The position numbers were made by a program, and so were the translations under genes. A stretch of 64,000 bases of DNA, taken from NCBI RefSeq assembly GCF_002812085.1, contig NZ_NPDM01000007.1, positions 62,001 to 126,000 of the forward strand, in the 5' to 3' direction. Below are positions 44,939 through 53,239 of this stretch, piece by piece. Each line of letters opens with the position of its first letter. Position 1 is the first letter of the stretch. Under the pieces are notes generated by a model. The model made no database searches. It was not told where the DNA came from and saw nothing but the letters and a program-made list of their open reading frames with translations. The DNA comes from Leptospira levettii (GTDB taxonomy: Bacteria; Spirochaetota; Leptospiria; Leptospirales; Leptospiraceae).

Positions 44939-45598
44939 TCACAAAGTTTTGGTTCGTTTTAAGTAATAAATCCGTTTCCCTTCACTTCGTTTTTCCGCTT
45001 CAAAAAATGAAATGGGAAATCCAGGCCTTTCAAATTCATATTCTTTGTCCTTCCATAAAAACTCAGGGAATTTGCGAAATAGGGAGATGGTTTTTCTCGC
45101 ATATGGACCGTAGTCAGTGGCAAATAAAAGTTCACCACCTGGTTTTAACAGACTGTATATTTGTTGTATCATATGTGGTTGCATCAGTCTGTTTTTATGA
45201 TGCTTTTTTTTGGGCCATGGATCTGGAAAATTGATGATGATTTTGTCAAAAAATTCTTTCTCAAGGAGTTCATCGAAAAACCATTGGAAGTTAACGGTCA
45301 TATAACGAATATTTTCCAATCCTAACGATTTTCTTTGTTTTTCGGTGTGGATGATGCGGTTTACCTTTTTTTCCATGAGTAGGTAACCTGTTTGTTGGTC
45401 ATTTTTCGCCAATTCAATGGCAACTTCACCCCAACCGGAACCTAACTCTAAAACAAAGTTTTTGGTGTGTGAAGGGAAAGAATTTTTTAGGTCGATTTTT
45501 TTCCCGCGTTCGTTAGGTTGCAGGAGATAGTCAGACTTGTAGGGAGTTCTGATGGTGAACTTCCAAAGTTTTTCTTGGATTTCTGGATTAACTAACAA
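44939..45598 (-). CDS. trmB: tRNA (guanine-N7-)-methyltransferase
   Basis: A 219-aa TrmB that methylates G46 in tRNA variable loops. LELGSGWGEVAIELA is the SAM site, followed by the family signature INFPDPWPKKKHHKNRL. FEAEKRSEGKRIYYL stands at the C-terminus. The start is TTG (45598), as no ATG occurs between the upstream stop and the conserved core. It is divergent from the MBL-fold gene. Confidence 0.93.
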   Translation of the reverse strand: MLVNPEIQEKLWKFTIRTPYKSDYLLQPNERGKKIDLKNSFPSHTKNFVLELGSGWGEVAIELAKNDQQTGYLLMEKKVNRIIHTEKQRKSLGLENIRYMTVNFQWFFDELLEKEFFDKIIINFPDPWPKKKHHKNRLMQPHMIQQIYSLLKPGGELLFATDYGPYARKTISLFRKFPEFLWKDKEYEFERPGFPISFFEAEKRSEGKRIYYLKRTKTL

Positions 45599-45646
45599 TT
45601 GCTTTTCTTCCGATGATTTAATGTCAGGATTTTTAAAAGGAACTAG

Positions 45647-46594
45647 ATGAAAATAACTCTTTTTGGTGTGCGAGGTAGTCTTCCCACTCCGATTTCAAAA
45701 CAGGAACAACGAGAAAAAACCTTAAAGATTCTGCATTTAGCAAAAGAGGAGTGGAAAAAAGATCCAAATGGTTTTTCCGAAGAGGAGTTTTTAAACCATC
45801 TACCAATCCCTCTCTCACAAGACTTAGGTGGCAATACCACCTGTGTTTTCATCGAAGGTGATGGTGGAGAAAGAGTGATTTTAGATATGGGAACTGGGTT
45901 ACGTGTTCTTGGAAACCAACTTGCCCCAGAAGCTTTTAGTGGAAAGGAGATGGACATTCATATCCTTGTATCCCACACACATTGGGATCATATCCAAGGT
46001 TGGCCATTTTTCAAACCAGGGTATTCACCTTCAGTAAACATCCATTTTTATTCTTGTATTCCCAATTTAGAAGAACGTTTAGAAAGACAACAACATCCAG
46101 AAAACTTTCCTGTCACCTTCCAACAGATGGCTTCTAAAAAACATTTTCATTTATGGAAAGAATTTGAATCCTATATGTTAGGTGGTCTAAAAATCATTCC
46201 TTTTGGTCTTCGCCATCCAGGATCTTGTACGGGTTACCGCATTAGAGAAGGTAATAAGATATTTTTATTTTGTACGGATGTTGAATACCGTGAAGAAGAC
46301 AGAGAACATTTATTAAAGATGAAACCCCAAATTGCTGGAGCAGATCTTATCATCATCGATGCACAGTATAGCACTTCTGAAGCGGAGAAAAAAATAGGTT
46401 GGGGGCATACGGCTGTCAGTAAGGCTGTTGAATTCGCAGAAATGATGGAAATTCGATCCGTGGTATTAACTCACCATGAACCTGACCATACAGACCATGA
46501 AGTGGCAAGGATCATTTTAGATGAAGCACGTTTACTAAAACCAGGTGGAATGCAAGTTCACATTGCACATGAAGGCCAAAAGTTTATTTTATAA
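45647..46594 (+). CDS. MBL-fold metallo-hydrolase
   Basis: A 315-aa metallo-beta-lactamase-fold protein. The zinc motif is SHTHWDHIQGWPFF, with later ligands at PGSCTGYRI, FCTDVEY and LTHHEPDH. MKITLFGVRGSLPTP and LGGNTTCVFI at the N-terminus resemble PhnP/cyclic-phosphodiesterase-type members, so a phosphodiesterase role is likely. It is longer than PhnP by an inserted helical segment (about 20-50). The substrate is unknown. Confidence 0.82.
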   Translation: MKITLFGVRGSLPTPISKQEQREKTLKILHLAKEEWKKDPNGFSEEEFLNHLPIPLSQDLGGNTTCVFIEGDGGERVILDMGTGLRVLGNQLAPEAFSGKEMDIHILVSHTHWDHIQGWPFFKPGYSPSVNIHFYSCIPNLEERLERQQHPENFPVTFQQMASKKHFHLWKEFESYMLGGLKIIPFGLRHPGSCTGYRIREGNKIFLFCTDVEYREEDREHLLKMKPQIAGADLIIIDAQYSTSEAEKKIGWGHTAVSKAVEFAEMMEIRSVVLTHHEPDHTDHEVARIILDEARLLKPGGMQVHIAHEGQKFIL

Positions 46595-46614
46595 GTTTTG
46601 AAACAAACTAACAC

Positions 46615-47658
46615 TCACTCGTTAATCAAATAATTGGAATGGTAACCTTTTGCTTCCCCTGAATATTCAGGGCATTCTAATTTAAGTTCTGCGTACCAAT
46701 GGATTTGGTATGGTTTTGCAAAAAACAACTGGATAAAAAATCGTAAAAATGAAGAAATATTTTCCAAGGCACTCATGGTTGCTATGGGACGAGTTCGTTT
46801 TACATTCAATTTACAAGTTTCATTTTGGAAGTATAAAATTTCCGATTTTGGGATCGTATAACCAGATGTAGGTTCTTTTTCCCATTCTAACACTTCTACC
46901 CTCTCAACTGTTCCTTCTAAAATTAAATTACCTGAAGGATTGATTACAGCAACTCGACGGAAAAATTCACCTGGGAAATTAGAATTTCCAATAAATCCAC
47001 CTGTAAAAATTCGATAATTATCTTTTGTTTGGGAACGAACCAATTCCCATTTTTTGGAAAACTGATAAACTGCTTCATTGGTAAGGATATGTTCGAGCCC
47101 ACCCACACCCTTTACTTCCTCCGTGACATCTTTGTACCGAATGGTACCTGTGACAGTGGAGTAAGAAAATGGGATGTCTGCTTGTACAAATTTTCCTTTC
47201 TCCATTAAAGGAAATTTCCCTTTGGAAATAGGAACATTCCCTCTACGTGGTTTGTAGTCCAGTTTGATTTCCCAATCTCCGTAGTTCATATAAAACGAAT
47301 ACACTCCGTTTTTATATTCCATCCAGTTTTCACCACTTCGTTGGTAAAACTGTCCTTTTTTAAATTCATATTCTTCTGCATCAAATTCGCGAGTGGAATA
47401 AAAGACAGGTTGGTCTTTGGTTTTTAGCAGTAATGAGATTCCATTGTTGAGGGAACCTGGACCAAAATTACTGACAAGAAAGGTTGCAAAGAGATTGTAC
47501 TTTTCATTTCGAAAGGTAAAATTCCAACCTTGCAGATAACCTTCTTCAGGGTAGTGTTGTGTTTTAAAATCTTCAGCAGAAAGGTTTTTGGTTACACTCA
47601 GAAAAACCAAAACCAATAAGAGGAGGTTACCAATGTTACTCTTCCATCGCACCGCCAA
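46615..47658 (-). CDS. Secreted lipocalin-like (Svf1/CrtC-type) protein
   Basis: A 347-aa exported protein with signal peptide (NLLLLVLVFLSVTKNLSA). The segments GWNFTFRNEKYNLFATFLVS and NFGPGS, then KLDYKPRRG and GVGGLEH, match the double-lipocalin folds of the Svf1/CrtC/AttH group, which bind or modify hydrophobic molecules. The start is probably TTG 47658, or GTG two codons later. The C-terminus has a hydrophobic stretch (ISSFLRFFIQLFFAKPY). The function is not inferable beyond lipid handling. Confidence 0.6.
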   Translation of the reverse strand: MAVRWKSNIGNLLLLVLVFLSVTKNLSAEDFKTQHYPEEGYLQGWNFTFRNEKYNLFATFLVSNFGPGSLNNGISLLLKTKDQPVFYSTREFDAEEYEFKKGQFYQRSGENWMEYKNGVYSFYMNYGDWEIKLDYKPRRGNVPISKGKFPLMEKGKFVQADIPFSYSTVTGTIRYKDVTEEVKGVGGLEHILTNEAVYQFSKKWELVRSQTKDNYRIFTGGFIGNSNFPGEFFRRVAVINPSGNLILEGTVERVEVLEWEKEPTSGYTIPKSEILYFQNETCKLNVKRTRPIATMSALENISSFLRFFIQLFFAKPYQIHWYAELKLECPEYSGEAKGYHSNYLINE

Positions 47659-47708
47659 AGACTAAAAGGACCTGAAAAAAGAAGCAAGGTTTTTCTTGGG
47701 GATTTCCT

Positions 47709-48083
47709 TTAAATGGATAAAAGGGTCGGAACAGAGATCGAAAAGAGATCACCCAAACACACTAAAGAGAACACTGGGTGTTCTGTATTTCCGATTTGTC
47801 GTAAACGCTCTCTTTCCTCAGCTATGCCATCCACATGGATCCAAGTTTCTGTTTCCTCATTGGGTAAAATGCGGCAAGCTACCTGGTATTCAAACGGACC
47901 AATCTTTGCAAAAAAGATTTGGACAGAGTTAGGATCAGAATCGGCAAGAAGGCGCCTAAATCCAAATTGTTTGGATTTGGTTTCCCCTCTCATTTCGTAA
48001 TAATGGTTTAAAATCCTTAGGATATGTAAAAACTCTTCTTTTTTCGAAACCAATTCATGCCAGGATAGTTCATTCTCATTCAT
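47709..48083 (-). CDS. Hypothetical 124-aa protein
   Basis: I do not recognise this family. The product (MNENELSWHELVSKKEEFLH, then RILNHYYEMRG) is acidic and helix-plus-strand, with no signal peptide or membrane span. It contains FFAKIGPFEYQVACRILPN and WIHVDGIAEERERLRQ. The frame continues upstream to 48287, but that part overlaps the divergent gene and is rejected. The ATG 48083 is preferred. It is divergent from the gene at 48163. Confidence 0.5.
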   Translation of the reverse strand: MNENELSWHELVSKKEEFLHILRILNHYYEMRGETKSKQFGFRRLLADSDPNSVQIFFAKIGPFEYQVACRILPNEETETWIHVDGIAEERERLRQIGNTEHPVFSLVCLGDLFSISVPTLLSI

Positions 48084-48162
48084 ACCAAAGGGAGGTAAAC
48101 AAGAGAGTGACTTGGTTCTTAAAAACGGATTCTCACTTGAAAAATACTTTCCCCTATCCAAG

Positions 48163-48729
48163 ATGAACGAAACAGACATGGTCACGGAGATCTTAGAAAT
48201 ATTCTGGAAAGAGAAACTTCGGTTCGCCCAATACTGTTTTGATGAATTGGCACATGTGGATGCCAAATCCTTCCAAGAAAAAGGCAAAACTGGGAAATCT
48301 CCCCATTGGGTGTTACAACAAATGGTATCCTATGACAAAACCTTTCGGTTTTATCTGCCAATCTCACTCAAACTCAGCAGTTTTTTCTTTTTTCATAGTT
48401 TCAAAGACCAGGAAATCGAAAAGGATTTGGAGACCATACGCGATCGTTATACCCCTCCCGCATTTCCAGCTCATTTTTGGGAAATACACATTTCAGAAGC
48501 GAAGGAATTAAAAATCAAAGCAAACGATCCCTTTGTTGCTGAACATTGTGAATCGTGGAAAGAAGTTTTGTCCCAATTAGAAGCGAAACTTTCTCTCGTT
48601 TCGGAATCGGACGCTTATAGAAAAAGATATACATCCTTCACTGGTATCCATACCATTTCAGGAGCGATCAATAATTCGACGGAGTTCTGTCATTATATTT
48701 GGAATCGTTATATGGGAAGTCCAAATTAA
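48163..48729 (+). CDS. Hypothetical 188-aa helical protein, weakly DinB-like
   Basis: A 188-aa helical protein with no firm family. The pattern SPHWVLQQMVSYDKTFRFYL and the later EHCESWKEVLSQLEAKL recall a four-helix DinB-like bundle, but the metal His set is not clear. The start was taken at ATG 48163; a TTG further upstream (48112) overlaps the divergent gene region. It ends 46 bp before icd, with AT-rich DNA between. Confidence 0.5.
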   Translation: MNETDMVTEILEIFWKEKLRFAQYCFDELAHVDAKSFQEKGKTGKSPHWVLQQMVSYDKTFRFYLPISLKLSSFFFFHSFKDQEIEKDLETIRDRYTPPAFPAHFWEIHISEAKELKIKANDPFVAEHCESWKEVLSQLEAKLSLVSESDAYRKRYTSFTGIHTISGAINNSTEFCHYIWNRYMGSPN

Positions 48730-48775
48730 GTCTTATAATTTTAAAGTTTAAATAGTATGAGTTTAGGAGAAATCA

Positions 48776-49987
48776 ATGGGAAAAATTAAAGTAAAAACAC
48801 CGTTAGTTGAGTTAGACGGCGATGAAATGACAAGAATCATCTGGAAAGAAATCAAAGATCGTTTCATTCACCCTTACTTAGATATTACATTAGAGTATTA
48901 TGATCTCGGTGTAGAATATCGTGATAAAACGGATGACCAAGTCACTGTTGATTCTGCAAACGCAATCAAAAAACACGGTGTAGGTGTGAAGTGTGCGACA
49001 ATCACTCCAAATGCTGACAGGGTAAAAGAATACAATTTAAAACAAGAGTGGAAATCACCTAACGGAACAATCCGTGCGATTTTAGATGGAACTGTATTTC
49101 GTAAACCTATTATTATCAAAAACATTCCAGCAGCTGTTAATTCTTGGAAAAAACCAATTGCAATTGGTCGCCATGCATACGGTGACATCTATCGTGACGT
49201 AGAGATTCTCGTAGATGGTCCAGGAAAAGTAGAACTTGTTTATACAGATGCATCTGGAAAAGAAAAACAAAGACTGTTAGTAAATGAATTTAAAGGTGCA
49301 GGTGTGGCTCTTGCGATGCACAACTTAGATGAATCTATTAAATCATTTGCAAAAGCATGTTTCACATATGCATTATCTGAAAAAATCAGCATCTGGTTTG
49401 CCACAAAAGATACCATTTCAAAAAAATACCATGCTCGTTTCCGTGATATCTTTGATACTATGGCAAAAGAACAAGAATCTGCAATGAAAGCTGCAGGTAT
49501 CACTTACAGTTATTACCTCATTGATGATGCGGTTGCACAAATCATGAAAAACGAAGGTGGTCAACTTTGGGCTCTCATGAACTATGATGGTGACGTGATG
49601 AGTGATATGGTTGCTTCTGGATTTGGTTCTCTTGGACTTATGACTTCTGTTCTCGTCTCTCCAGATGGAAAATACGAATACGAAGCAGCTCACGGAACTG
49701 TGACACGTCACTACCGTAAGTACCAAAAAGGGGAAACAACTTCTACAAACTCAGTAGCATCTATTTTTGCTTGGACAGGTGCTCTTGCAAAACGTGGAGA
49801 ACTTGATGGAACTCCTGATGTAGTGAATTTTGCCCACAAATTAGAAGAAGCAATCATCGAAACAATTGAAGGCGGAGAAATGACAAAAGATCTACTTTCC
49901 CTTTCAACAGCAGCAAAGAAAACAGAATTGGATACTTTCCAATTCATGGAAGCTGTACAAAAACGTTTGGATGCTAAGCTCAAATAA
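48776..49987 (+). CDS. icd: Isocitrate dehydrogenase (NADP+), eukaryotic-type homodimer
   Basis: A 403-aa type II isocitrate dehydrogenase of the TCA cycle, converting isocitrate to 2-oxoglutarate and CO2. Its N-terminus ([38 protein letters not shown]) and [18 protein letters not shown] are characteristic of the mitochondrial/cytosolic-like group. [16 protein letters not shown] and [19 protein letters not shown] provide Mg-binding Asp residues. [15 protein letters not shown] indicates NADP use. A TTAGGAGAAA Shine-Dalgarno precedes the ATG. A strong terminator follows. Confidence 0.95.
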   Translation: MGKIKVKTPLVELDGDEMTRIIWKEIKDRFIHPYLDITLEYYDLGVEYRDKTDDQVTVDSANAIKKHGVGVKCATITPNADRVKEYNLKQEWKSPNGTIRAILDGTVFRKPIIIKNIPAAVNSWKKPIAIGRHAYGDIYRDVEILVDGPGKVELVYTDASGKEKQRLLVNEFKGAGVALAMHNLDESIKSFAKACFTYALSEKISIWFATKDTISKKYHARFRDIFDTMAKEQESAMKAAGITYSYYLIDDAVAQIMKNEGGQLWALMNYDGDVMSDMVASGFGSLGLMTSVLVSPDGKYEYEAAHGTVTRHYRKYQKGETTSTNSVASIFAWTGALAKRGELDGTPDVVNFAHKLEEAIIETIEGGEMTKDLLSLSTAAKKTELDTFQFMEAVQKRLDAKLK

Positions 49988-49997
49988 ACAATACAAT

Positions 49998-50035
49998 TCA
50001 CCCTGTCATTTGGCGGGGTGATTTTCTTTATTTTC
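49998..50035 (+). terminator. Intrinsic terminator after icd
   Basis: TCACCC (49998-50003) pairs with GGGTGA (50016-50021), followed by a T-rich run (ATTTTCTTTATTTTC). Confidence 0.75.
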
Positions 50036-50072
50036 TTGCCATCTTTCTTTTTCCTTATCCAATAAACATTCC

Positions 50073-51353
50073 ATGACAAACGAATCTAAGTCTTTACTCG
50101 ATAGTTTTATGGATTGGTATTTGGTGGAACTTCCCAAAATTGATTCTCCCGCTGTTTTATTCCATTCTTATATTCAATACTTACAATCTTTAGGTTTTGA
50201 TATTATGAGAGGGAATATGGGAACAAAAACCTTACACCCTCAAGTAGAGACATTAGCATATCTTTGGGCACCAAATTCTCAAAAAGAACTATTTGATGTG
50301 CAGGTGAATTCTTTATTCCACTCGAGTTCGTTTTACGAATTTCCAGATTCTTCCATTCGGGTCACCAAATTCAGATTAGGTTCAATCCAGTCTTCGCAAT
50401 TTACAGCAAGTCCAATTCACTATGTTTTAACTGCTAAAAAAACTTATTATTATCAGTTTGATTCTGAGAAAAAAGGTGATTATCCTTATCCTATATTGGA
50501 AGAGTTAGCACCATTAGGTGGAACTGGGTATTTAGCTGTACCAGTAATTCAAAAAGGCAATAGTTATGCTTTTTTAAGTTTATTAACGAAAAAGCCAAAT
50601 GGATTTAATGAAACAGAAGTAGATTTTTTAACAAAATCTTTAAACCTAATTGCACTGAAGTGGTGGACTTTTATCCAATCAGAACTCACAGAATCCTTAC
50701 TCAGTATTTATTTAGGAAAAAGAACTGGTTCAACTGTATACTCTGGCAAAATTTATTTAGGTGAGTTGGAGAATATCCAATCAGTAATTTGGTTTTCTGA
50801 TATTCGAAATTATTCAGGTATTAGTGAAACTCTTTCACCTAAAGAAGTCATTCAGTTATTAAATGACTATTTTGGAGTAGCAATTCCTCAGATCGAAAGG
50901 TTTGGGGGAGAAGTTTTAAAATTGTTAGGGGATGGTATCCTCGCTGTTTTCCCATACAAAGAGAAAAACAAATTAGTAGTAGGTAAAAAAGTATTACTCG
51001 CAGTACGTAAGTTAGGTGAATTATTAACTCAATTAAACCAATCAAGAGAAAAAGAAGGCAAAATTTCAATCCATCACGGAGTAGGTTTACATTCTGGTGA
51101 AATATTATATGGGAATATCGGATCTATGGATCGTTTGGATTTTACTGTGATTGGAGAAGCTGTTAATTTGACGAGTCGAATCGCCGGAATGTGTGGTGAG
51201 TTAGGAAAAGCAGTACTTGCCTCCGAAAACTTAGCGAAACAAATTCCGGTTCGGTGGGAAGAATTAGGCGAACATAAATTGAAAGGAATCAGTTCTCCAA
51301 AAAAAATCTTTGCGATATCCGAGAAGAAAAAATCAGTTCGTGAATCAAATTAA
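50073..51353 (+). CDS. Class III adenylate/guanylate cyclase with N-terminal GAF-like region
   Basis: A 426-aa nucleotide cyclase. Residues 1-215 form a GAF-like sensory part. The catalytic domain (about 230-410) has WFSDIRNYSGIS with the first metal Asp, EVLKLLGDGILAVFPY with the second Asp and a Lys as in adenylyl cyclases, and LDFTVIGEAVNLTSRI with Thr at the second base-contact position (class IIIb pattern). It therefore probably makes cAMP. There are no membrane spans. A hairpin follows the gene. Confidence 0.87.
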   Translation: MTNESKSLLDSFMDWYLVELPKIDSPAVLFHSYIQYLQSLGFDIMRGNMGTKTLHPQVETLAYLWAPNSQKELFDVQVNSLFHSSSFYEFPDSSIRVTKFRLGSIQSSQFTASPIHYVLTAKKTYYYQFDSEKKGDYPYPILEELAPLGGTGYLAVPVIQKGNSYAFLSLLTKKPNGFNETEVDFLTKSLNLIALKWWTFIQSELTESLLSIYLGKRTGSTVYSGKIYLGELENIQSVIWFSDIRNYSGISETLSPKEVIQLLNDYFGVAIPQIERFGGEVLKLLGDGILAVFPYKEKNKLVVGKKVLLAVRKLGELLTQLNQSREKEGKISIHHGVGLHSGEILYGNIGSMDRLDFTVIGEAVNLTSRIAGMCGELGKAVLASENLAKQIPVRWEELGEHKLKGISSPKKIFAISEKKKSVRESN

Positions 51354-51364
51354 TGATATGTCAG

Positions 51365-51384
51365 GGGAGAAATAAATTTCTCCC
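51365..51384. terminator. Hairpin after the cyclase gene
   Basis: GGGAGAAA and TTTCTCCC form a perfect 8-bp stem with a TAAA loop, between the converging cyclase and exported-protein genes. The following T-run is short, so its strength is uncertain. Confidence 0.55.
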
Positions 51385-51445
51385 TTCATAGTACGTTTTG
51401 GGATGATCCTTATTTCAAGTCATTTATCATCCTGGAAAAAAGGAT

Positions 51446-52285
51446 CTAACGAACAATCACCCATTTCCCATCAATCCGACTTAAATAAATGGGAATCGCT
51501 GCACCTTTTTTGGAAGTGATAATGGGATCTCCTTTTTTGTTTGTGATTTCTAGAATTTGATTGTTACAGAGTAATTTAAATTGTGTTTCGGAAGGATTGA
51601 GTTTCCAGGTGGATCCAATTGATTTTGTCATTCCTTGGATTGATTTTAATTCGTCTGCTTCATCATAAGGATAGTATCTAACTACCGACGTATCTTTTGC
51701 TCGAAAGGAAGTCGCAGACAAAATCTTTTTTGCATCTTTTGTATTGAGAATTTGAGTGAAGTCCTTTAAAAAAGAAATAGCCGAATCTTCCAATTCTTTT
51801 GAGAGACTCAAAGTTTCCGCTTGTTTCCACAACTCACTCGGCGGAGAGAATGGGGTTTGAAACGGAATTTCGATCCATAAACCCATTTGTTTTGGATTGG
51901 ATTGGGTATGTTCGACTTTTTCAAGTAAAACACCTTCGTCAGGAAATTGGCCTTTCTGACCAATGATGAGTTTGACCTCAGCCTCAGCTGGTAATCCTGG
52001 TGTTTGTTTTTTACTTTGTTTTCGCTCTGAAAATCGGATTCTAATTTTATTATCATTAGGAAGGATCCAATAGTTGATATCGGCTTGTCCTGATGAATCC
52101 TCATTGGAGAGACCACTCCGCACATCATATCCATTTACTTGTATTTCTAAATTTACGGAGTAATTTTTATACGTGATAATATAATAACCTTCTTTAGGTG
52201 GACCAGGAGGAACGGGTTTGTCTTCCGATAAAATTTGTTGTAGGCTTAAAATTGATAAGAGTAACAAAGTTGCGAGTCGTTTCAT
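51446..52285 (-). CDS. Exported protein, hypothetical
   Basis: A 279-aa protein with a signal peptide (MKRLATLLLLSILSLQQILS). I do not recognise the mature part. It has a beta-rich first half (YIITYKNYSVNLEIQVNG) and a second half containing a helical segment and SVVRYYPYDEADELK. GKWVIVR at the very end suggests a nuclear-transport-factor-2-like or DUF-type fold, where such endings are common, but this is weak. A GGAGAC Shine-Dalgarno precedes the ATG. Confidence 0.6.
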   Translation of the reverse strand: MKRLATLLLLSILSLQQILSEDKPVPPGPPKEGYYIITYKNYSVNLEIQVNGYDVRSGLSNEDSSGQADINYWILPNDNKIRIRFSERKQSKKQTPGLPAEAEVKLIIGQKGQFPDEGVLLEKVEHTQSNPKQMGLWIEIPFQTPFSPPSELWKQAETLSLSKELEDSAISFLKDFTQILNTKDAKKILSATSFRAKDTSVVRYYPYDEADELKSIQGMTKSIGSTWKLNPSETQFKLLCNNQILEITNKKGDPIITSKKGAAIPIYLSRIDGKWVIVR

Positions 52286-52397
52286 TCTTTAGTCTCCATG
52301 AATGGTAAGGGAGAATTTTAACGATAGACTGAGCAATTGTCGATGTAAAAAAATTGATAGAAAAAGAATTCTGAGTGGTAAACACAAGGTTTTATGG

Positions 52398-53153
52398 TTA
52401 AGGCAGGAATTTTTTTCCCTTTCGATCAAAGAAAAAATTGGTATGGCAAACATGACAATGGAACCTTCCGTATTTTTTAGCTGGGATAGGGTGGTTACAA
52501 GATGGGCAAAGAACCGTTTTGTTTTGGAATGTAGTTAATCGTAAATTATGTTCCAGTCTGTCCAGATACTTGAGTCGGACAAATCCATTGGCAAGGATCA
52601 TCCCAAACAAAAAAACCACTACTTGGCCCGCATACGTACTTCGGATGTCACTATGGAGTTCGACAATATACAAGTATCCTTGGATGAGGATCCAAATGCT
52701 TAAACTAAAGTAAATTGGCACATCTTTGAATGCTATTTTTTCGAATACCATTGTGCTTTTTACTTTTGGAAAAAAAACAAAATACATTCCTAAAAATCCT
52801 GAAACCACACCAGAAGTTCCCACAACAGGTATGATGGAATTCATGTGGAATAAATAATAAGTTAGATTTGTTAGGATTCCAAAAAACAGAAACAAAAAGA
52901 AAAAATTGAGAGGACCGACTACATCTTCAATATTATCAGCAAACATGTACAAGTAGATCGCATTGGTTGTCCACTCTACAAAAGAAGAATTAAAGAAGAA
53001 AGAAGAGAATAAACTCAATCCAAATTCTTTTTTAGGAGTGAATGCATACGTGTTATTTGTTTCTAAAAACTGAGTGCATAGAGTGATGACAATCAAACAG
53101 AAAGTGATAATTGGGAATCGAAATTTCTGATTTGCTTTTTCAAAAACAAACAT
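52398..53153 (-). CDS. Rhomboid-like membrane protein with C-terminal zinc ribbon; catalytic His apparently missing
   Basis: A 251-aa polytopic protein. The rhomboid serine motif GTSG (S114) lies at the start of helix 4, with an N-containing loop region EWTTNAIYLYMFADNIE before it. Helix 6 should carry A-H-x-x-G-F; here it reads AGQVVVFLFG, with Gln (Q177) at the His place. So it may be an inactive, pseudoprotease-type rhomboid. The tail has a zinc ribbon: CPSC (216-219) and CHVC (233-236). An SD-overlapping hairpin lies upstream. Confidence 0.68.
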   Translation of the reverse strand: MFVFEKANQKFRFPIITFCLIVITLCTQFLETNNTYAFTPKKEFGLSLFSSFFFNSSFVEWTTNAIYLYMFADNIEDVVGPLNFFFLFLFFGILTNLTYYLFHMNSIIPVVGTSGVVSGFLGMYFVFFPKVKSTMVFEKIAFKDVPIYFSLSIWILIQGYLYIVELHSDIRSTYAGQVVVFLFGMILANGFVRLKYLDRLEHNLRLTTFQNKTVLCPSCNHPIPAKKYGRFHCHVCHTNFFFDRKGKKFLP

Positions 53154-53166
53154 TTTGATTGATGGG

Positions 53167-53184
53167 TCTCCTTGACAAAGGAGA
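53167..53184 (-). promoter_or_regulatory. Hairpin covering the Shine-Dalgarno of the rhomboid-like gene
   Basis: TCTCCTT and AAGGAGA form a perfect 7-bp stem with a 4-nt loop. On the transcript, the AAGGAGA arm is the likely ribosome-binding site, 13 nt before the ATG, and would be hidden by the hairpin. It could instead be a terminator of the upstream symporter gene, but no T-run follows. Confidence 0.4.
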
Positions 53185-53239
53185 TATTCTTGTCTGCATA
53201 TGTCGATTTCTTTTTACTTGCGACTGTTAGATTGTGTAC

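Noticed and set aside
48084..48287. Upstream part of the minus-strand frame ending at 47709
   Set aside because: It overlaps the divergent gene at 48163-48729; the ATG at 48083 gives a self-contained protein.
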